Shown: positions 59,546-64,000 of the stretch, in pieces
Numbering within the stretch: position 1 is the first letter of the stretch
Layout: every line of letters starts with the position of its first letter
Assembly: GCA_964017045.1 (NCBI GenBank)
Contig: OZ024809.1
Span: 8,021,012-8,085,011, forward strand
Reading direction: 5' to 3'
DNA length: 64,000 nt
DNA from: Omphiscola glabra
Lineage: Eukaryota > Mollusca > Gastropoda > Lymnaeidae
Notes under the pieces: generated by a model
The model's input: only the letters and a program-made list of their open reading frames with translations
Databases searched by the model: none
What the model was told of the DNA's origin: nothing
Made by a program: the position numbers and the translations under genes

Positions 59546-60744
59546 GGCCTGATCGATTCTCCACGGTCGAACTAACAAATCTTAAGAGTGGCGATCATAA
59601 GATTATTTCCCGACAAAGGCGTAAAGCAGAGTAGCGCTCACCCATATCCCCTGATCCGGGATTTAATCAATATAAATTGCCTAATGTATAATTACAACAT
59701 GCATTTTAATTTCAAAGCGAAATAGCAATTAATCGGAAAAAATAGCAAACCATGGGGGTTCGACCGGCTGCTCTGACATCCTGGGGTGTCCCAACGATCC
59801 CGTAGAAGTGCCCCAATTTCACCAAGACCCCGCCGGTCCCCAAGAGATGCCCCCCACGATCCCGCTTTAGAAACCTTAGTTGTCATGATGGTACAAGGCC
59901 ATATTTTTTATCAAATGAAGGTTGGATCTTTTCGTTTTTGGTACTCGACTTCCATCAAAGATAACCTCGATGTATTCAGCGATGGGAGGAGACCAAGGGA
60001 CACTAAACGTCAGACTAAACACATTTTTTTTACCACTCGTAATCTCCTCGTTAGTTTTAGGCTGACAGACGTTCCTCAATGTCTTCCAATTAGGGTTTCT
60101 CATGTTCTCGGATTTAGCTTGCTCCATGAAAACGGGATTAGCTCTCTGTTCCCTGCAATATATATACTCTGTCGCAGTGGCCACAGTTTGTTCTAGCCTC
60201 CTTGTGGCTGTGATGATCCGATCAACCTTGCCCAAAGTTGCTGCAACATTCTGGTGGCTGCGACGATACGACTGACACGGCATAAGTGTAAGCCTATTTT
60301 TAGCCACCACCACGTGTCTCGCCTTTTGTTTAGCTTTGGTATTGACGTCACCGAGTAAATGTGCTGTGCCACTCCTTACCCACACCGCCCTTGATCGGGA
60401 AAAGTTTGTTTACGTGCGAATGCCTTCGATTTGTTCTAAATAATGCAATCAGCTGACGCAATTTCTTTACCAGATGGTTCTGATGGAATCCCTGTTTAAA
60501 GGCCAGCAGCTTTCCAAGCAAAGAGGGAGATACATAATTTTGCTATATTTCCAAACATATGGTACGTTATATTATTGAACTATTGTACCATTTATGCGTG
60601 TGTGTAAATTCGTGTTCGTATTATTCGAGGAGTGCACCTTTCCAATTGCTTTGCTGTAAGTTGATTCAGTTTTTGCGTTCAGATTAAATGTCCCAAAACC
60701 TTTACATGGTGGGCACCACAACCAAAACGTGCCCATAGCTTCCA
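59546..60744 (-). other. Single-copy region with an unexplained 169-codon frame
   Basis: The minus strand is open from 60385 to 59876 (MWVRSGTAHLLGDVN to ALYHHDN). It is not repetitive and has mixed composition, unlike the array ORFs, but I recognise no domain and no splice or promoter signal. It may be chance, an exon or a transposon remnant. Confidence 0.3.
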
Positions 60745-61575
60745 GAGCATCATGGTTTGAAATAAAGAGATGAACTAACGTCAGAGCATCATGGTTTGAA
60801 ATAAAACGCTGAACTAACGTCAGAGCATCATGGTTTGAAATAAAATGATGAACTAACCTCAGAGCATCATGGTTTGAAATACAATGATGAACTAACGTCA
60901 GAGTCACATGGTTTGAAATAAAACGATGAACTAACGTCAGAGCATCATGGTTTGAAATAAAACGATGAACTAACGTCAGAGCATCATGGTTTGAAATAAA
61001 ACGATGAACTAACGTCAGAGAATCATGGTTTTAAATAAAACGATGAACTAACGTCAGAGCATCATGGTTTGAAATAAAACGATGAACTAACGTCAGAGCA
61101 TCATGGTTTGAAATAAAACGACGAACTAACGTGAGAGCATCATGGTTTGAAAAAAAATGATGAACTAACGTCAGAGCATCATGGTTTTGAAATAAAACGA
61201 TGAACTAACGTCAGAGCATCATGGTTTGAAATAAAACGATGAACTAACGTCAGAGCATCATGGTTTGAAATAAAATGATGAACTAACGTCTGAGTCACAT
61301 GGTTTGAAATAAAACGATGAACTAACGTCAGAGCATCATGGTTTGAATTAAAACGATGAACTAACGTCAGAGCATCATGGTTTGAAATAAAACGATGAAC
61401 TAATGTCAGAGCATCATGGTTTGAAATAAAACGATGAACTAACGTCAGAGCATCATGGTTTGAAATAAAAATATGAACTGACGTCAGAGCATCGTGGTTT
61501 GAAATAAAAAGATGAACTAACGTCAGAGCATCATGGTTTGAAATAAAACGATGAACTGAAGTCATAGTCACATGG
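60745..61575. repeat. 39-bp minisatellite (about 21 copies)
   Basis: Unit contains cagagcatcatggtttgaaa then taaaacgatgaactaacgt. A cagagtcacatgg variant occurs at 60898, 61285 and 61565, hinting at a higher-order unit of several copies. Confidence 0.95.
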
Positions 61576-61829
61576 TTTTGTTTTCCTTCCTGTATAAACC
61601 TGGTCGGATTATCTCTGAATACTTGATACGATACGCTAACGATAGCGGGTTTTTTTTTTGTTCAAATTTTCCTAAAAGTCGGAGGAGGAGAACTTGTGAG
61701 ACTACCTCCTGATGCAGTTTTGATAGCGTTGCGCCTCAGCGACTCGATGACATTGCCACGTGCCCAACAGGAGAAATTCTAGAGGAGGGTGGTATCTTTT
61801 ATTGATGGTATCAGATTTTTATAGACCCG

Positions 61830-62100
61830 TAACTCATTAAGGTAACACATGCAGGTATTCACCACCTGTCTTGCTGTACCTATAACTCATTAATGTAGCA
61901 CAGGCGGGTAGTCCCCCACATGCCAGGCTCTACCTGTAACTCATTAATGTAGCATAGGCGGGTTGTCCCCAGATGCCTTGCTCTATCTGTAACTCATTAA
62001 TGTAGCACAATCCATGCTCTACCTGTAACTCATTAATGTAATACATGCATATACTCCCAACCTGTCTTGCTCTACCTGTTACTAAGACATGTAACAAATA
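61830..62100. repeat. About 54-bp tandem repeat (5 copies)
   Basis: Unit contains ctacctgtaactcattaatg, tagcacaggcgggt and variable linkers. Confidence 0.85.
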
Positions 62101-62354
62101 CAGGTATGAGAAAGGTGGGCTCGCTTTGATTGTCCGAACACACTTAATACATTGATACTACATACCAGGGTAGTCTTCTGTCCATACAAACAAGATAGCA
62201 CTAAAGGCGTCACCTGCGGCTAGAAAGTGTGTGTGGGGGGGGGCTCGATTATTAAAAGGACCCCAAGTTGTTATGTGGGGAAAAAAATCTAAATTATCAA
62301 ATTATGCAAATTTTGGGGGTGGGGGCACAACACTAAAGAGTGGCAGATGGCCTC

Positions 62355-62625
62355 CAAAAGTCAAGCTATGGCTGTAGGAGCTTAGGCTGTAGGAGCTTAG
62401 GCTGTAGGAGCTTAGGCTGTAGGAGCTTAGGCTGTAGGAGCTTAGGCTGTAGGAGCTATGGCTCGAGGAGCTATCGCTATAGGAGCTATGGCTGTAGGAG
62501 CTATGGTTCTAGGAGCTATGGCTCTAGGAGCTATCGCTATAAGAGCTATGGCTCTAGGAGCTATGGCTCTAGGAGCTATGGCTCTAGGAGCTATGGCTCT
62601 AGGAGCTATGGCTCTAGAAGCTCTG
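62355..62625. repeat. 15-bp minisatellite (18 copies)
   Basis: Unit ggctgtaggagctta on the left, changing to ggctctaggagctat on the right. Confidence 0.95.
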
Positions 62626-63099
62626 CTGGCTGAATCACTGGAGACTCCCTGTAAAAAATTGTTGTATTATCTTTTCGTGTCAAGGTGTAATCCATCACTC
62701 TCGGCGCTAACATGTTTGTTTTTTCCTTTCCTTGTTACGGTCTTCATGTGTTATCGACTTGATTGCTTGTGTCTCGACACTTATCTTCGACCTTTCAGCC
62801 ACTCTCTAACTTAACCATCTTCCTCTGTGCAGGATACCGGTCCAAGGTTTCCCTTGTAGCTAAAATTCTTGGTGTTTTATCTTAAACTTTGGCTACCGCC
62901 CGAGACGGCGAATGTAACGTTTGAATAGAGTTTTAGATAAATAATACTTTCATTTTGATTGGAATTTGTGAAAAGTCCTTCGGCGCCCATCTGGGCCTTC
63001 ACCACCGTACGGGGTGGGGTGGTGGGCGGTACCACCCACTTCGAGAATCACTGATATGGACCATGGTATCCTGTGCTATACTGGTTTATCACTTCCCAT
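62626..63099. other. Non-coding spacer
   Basis: Nothing recognised beyond ggtggggtggtgggcggtac near 63010, which resembles a decayed hAT end. Confidence 0.3.
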
Positions 63100-63285
63100 C
63101 TCTGTCCAGCACCCCCGTCTCTGTCCAGCACCCCCATCTCTGTCCAGCACCCCATCTCTGTTCAGCACCCCCATCTCTGTCCAGCACCCCCATTTCTGTC
63201 CAGCACCCCATCTCTGTCCAGCACCCCCATCGCTGTCCAGCACCCCCATCTCTGTCCAGCACCCCCATCTCTGTCCAGCACCCCC
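63100..63285. repeat. About 19-bp minisatellite (10 copies)
   Basis: Unit cccccatctctgtccagca; copies with four C occur twice. Confidence 0.95.
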
Positions 63286-63544
63286 ACCACCGCATTCCAG
63301 CTCGACCACTTTCCAAGAAAAAGCAGATGTTTCGGGAAACTTCAGCTGAATGTCTCAACAAGAATATTGAGTATCCTTTGATTTAGGATATTTTATGAAC
63401 AAACGCCTGAGTGTCTAAAAAACATTGTCAAAATTAGTCAACTCTCCCCAAACAGCCTGTGAAACCTGCTGGGTACCAGGTCATTTTATCGACAGCCATG
63501 CCATCCGACGCCGCTTCATCAACAGAATAATTTAATCTACTGAC

Positions 63545-63640
63545 ATTTCATGGACAGACATAACATGGACAGACATAACATGGACAGACATAACATGGAC
63601 AGACATAACATGGACAGACATTTCATGGACAGACAAAACA
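63545..63640. repeat. 15-bp minisatellite (6-7 copies)
   Basis: Unit catggacagacataa; it follows a region with related cgacagac/atggaca words. Confidence 0.93.
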
Positions 63641-63749
63641 TCGACAGACCGACAGTTGATTTATTTGAAAACAGTAATGTCGCGACCAACAAACATTTGA
63701 AGCGCGTAAAAAATACCACCGTGACACCATTTGAGTTGACCACTGTGAT

Positions 63750-64000
63750 AGGTGGTGATGTAACCTTTGTTATATACGGTGGTAGTAACCATTGTTATGT
63801 ACGGTGATGTAACCATTGTTATATACGGTGGTAGTAACCATTGTTATGTACGGTGATGTAACCATTGTTATACAAGGTGGTTGTAACCTTTGTTATATAC
63901 GGTGACTTAACCATTGTTATACACGATGATGTAACCATTGTTATATTCGATGGTTGTAACCTTTGTTTTTTTACGGAGGTTGTAACCATTGTTATATACG
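63750..64000. repeat. About 27-bp minisatellite running off the window
   Basis: Unit contains ggtgatgtaaccattgttat plus atacggt, about 9 copies, continuing past the right edge. Confidence 0.92.

Overview
This is eukaryotic, AT-rich genomic DNA with spliced genes, GT/AG introns, non-LTR retrotransposon remnants, hAT-type transposons and very many minisatellites. The gene content (golgin-45; a PP2A B'' regulatory subunit) is animal. The style of the LINE C-termini and the SPIN-like hAT elements suggests a mollusc, probably a heterobranch gastropod. That placement is inference from the repeats, not a database match.

Two protein genes are recognisable, both on the + strand. (1) 4300-10600 is a complete five-exon coding sequence for golgin-45 (BLZF1), 464 residues, with clean splice sites and an intact C-terminal GRASP55-binding tail. 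(2) From about 26.1 kb onward lies the 5' part of a PPP2R3 gene (PP2A B''/PR70-PR72-PR130 family). Two exons (26236-26310, 27491-27703) give a PR70-like short N-terminus. A large 1188-nt first exon at 51862-53049 gives what looks like a PR130-like long N-terminus. Both end in phase 0, so both could join the same downstream core exons, which are not in the window. Most of the right half would then be intron or promoter-proximal DNA of this gene.

The rest is repeats. 0-4 kb: a solo LTR and a GGATCC-rich array. 4-11 kb: golgin-45, its introns carrying SPIN-like hAT elements, two minisatellites, an LTR-like insertion and a tandem duplication of an exon-intron junction; its 3' UTR is a minisatellite. 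11-21 kb: retroposon ends, a 104-bp array, four decayed LINE 3' ends, a 1.7-kb 23-bp array and a nest of TIR elements. 21-26 kb: mostly single-copy AT-rich DNA. 26-64 kb: about thirty minisatellites, LINE fragments and more hAT-type elements. By a rough hand tally tandem arrays occupy about a quarter to a third of the window. Arrays whose period is a multiple of three create long spurious ORFs on both strands; these are not annotated as genes. No rRNA, tRNA or CRISPR array was seen.
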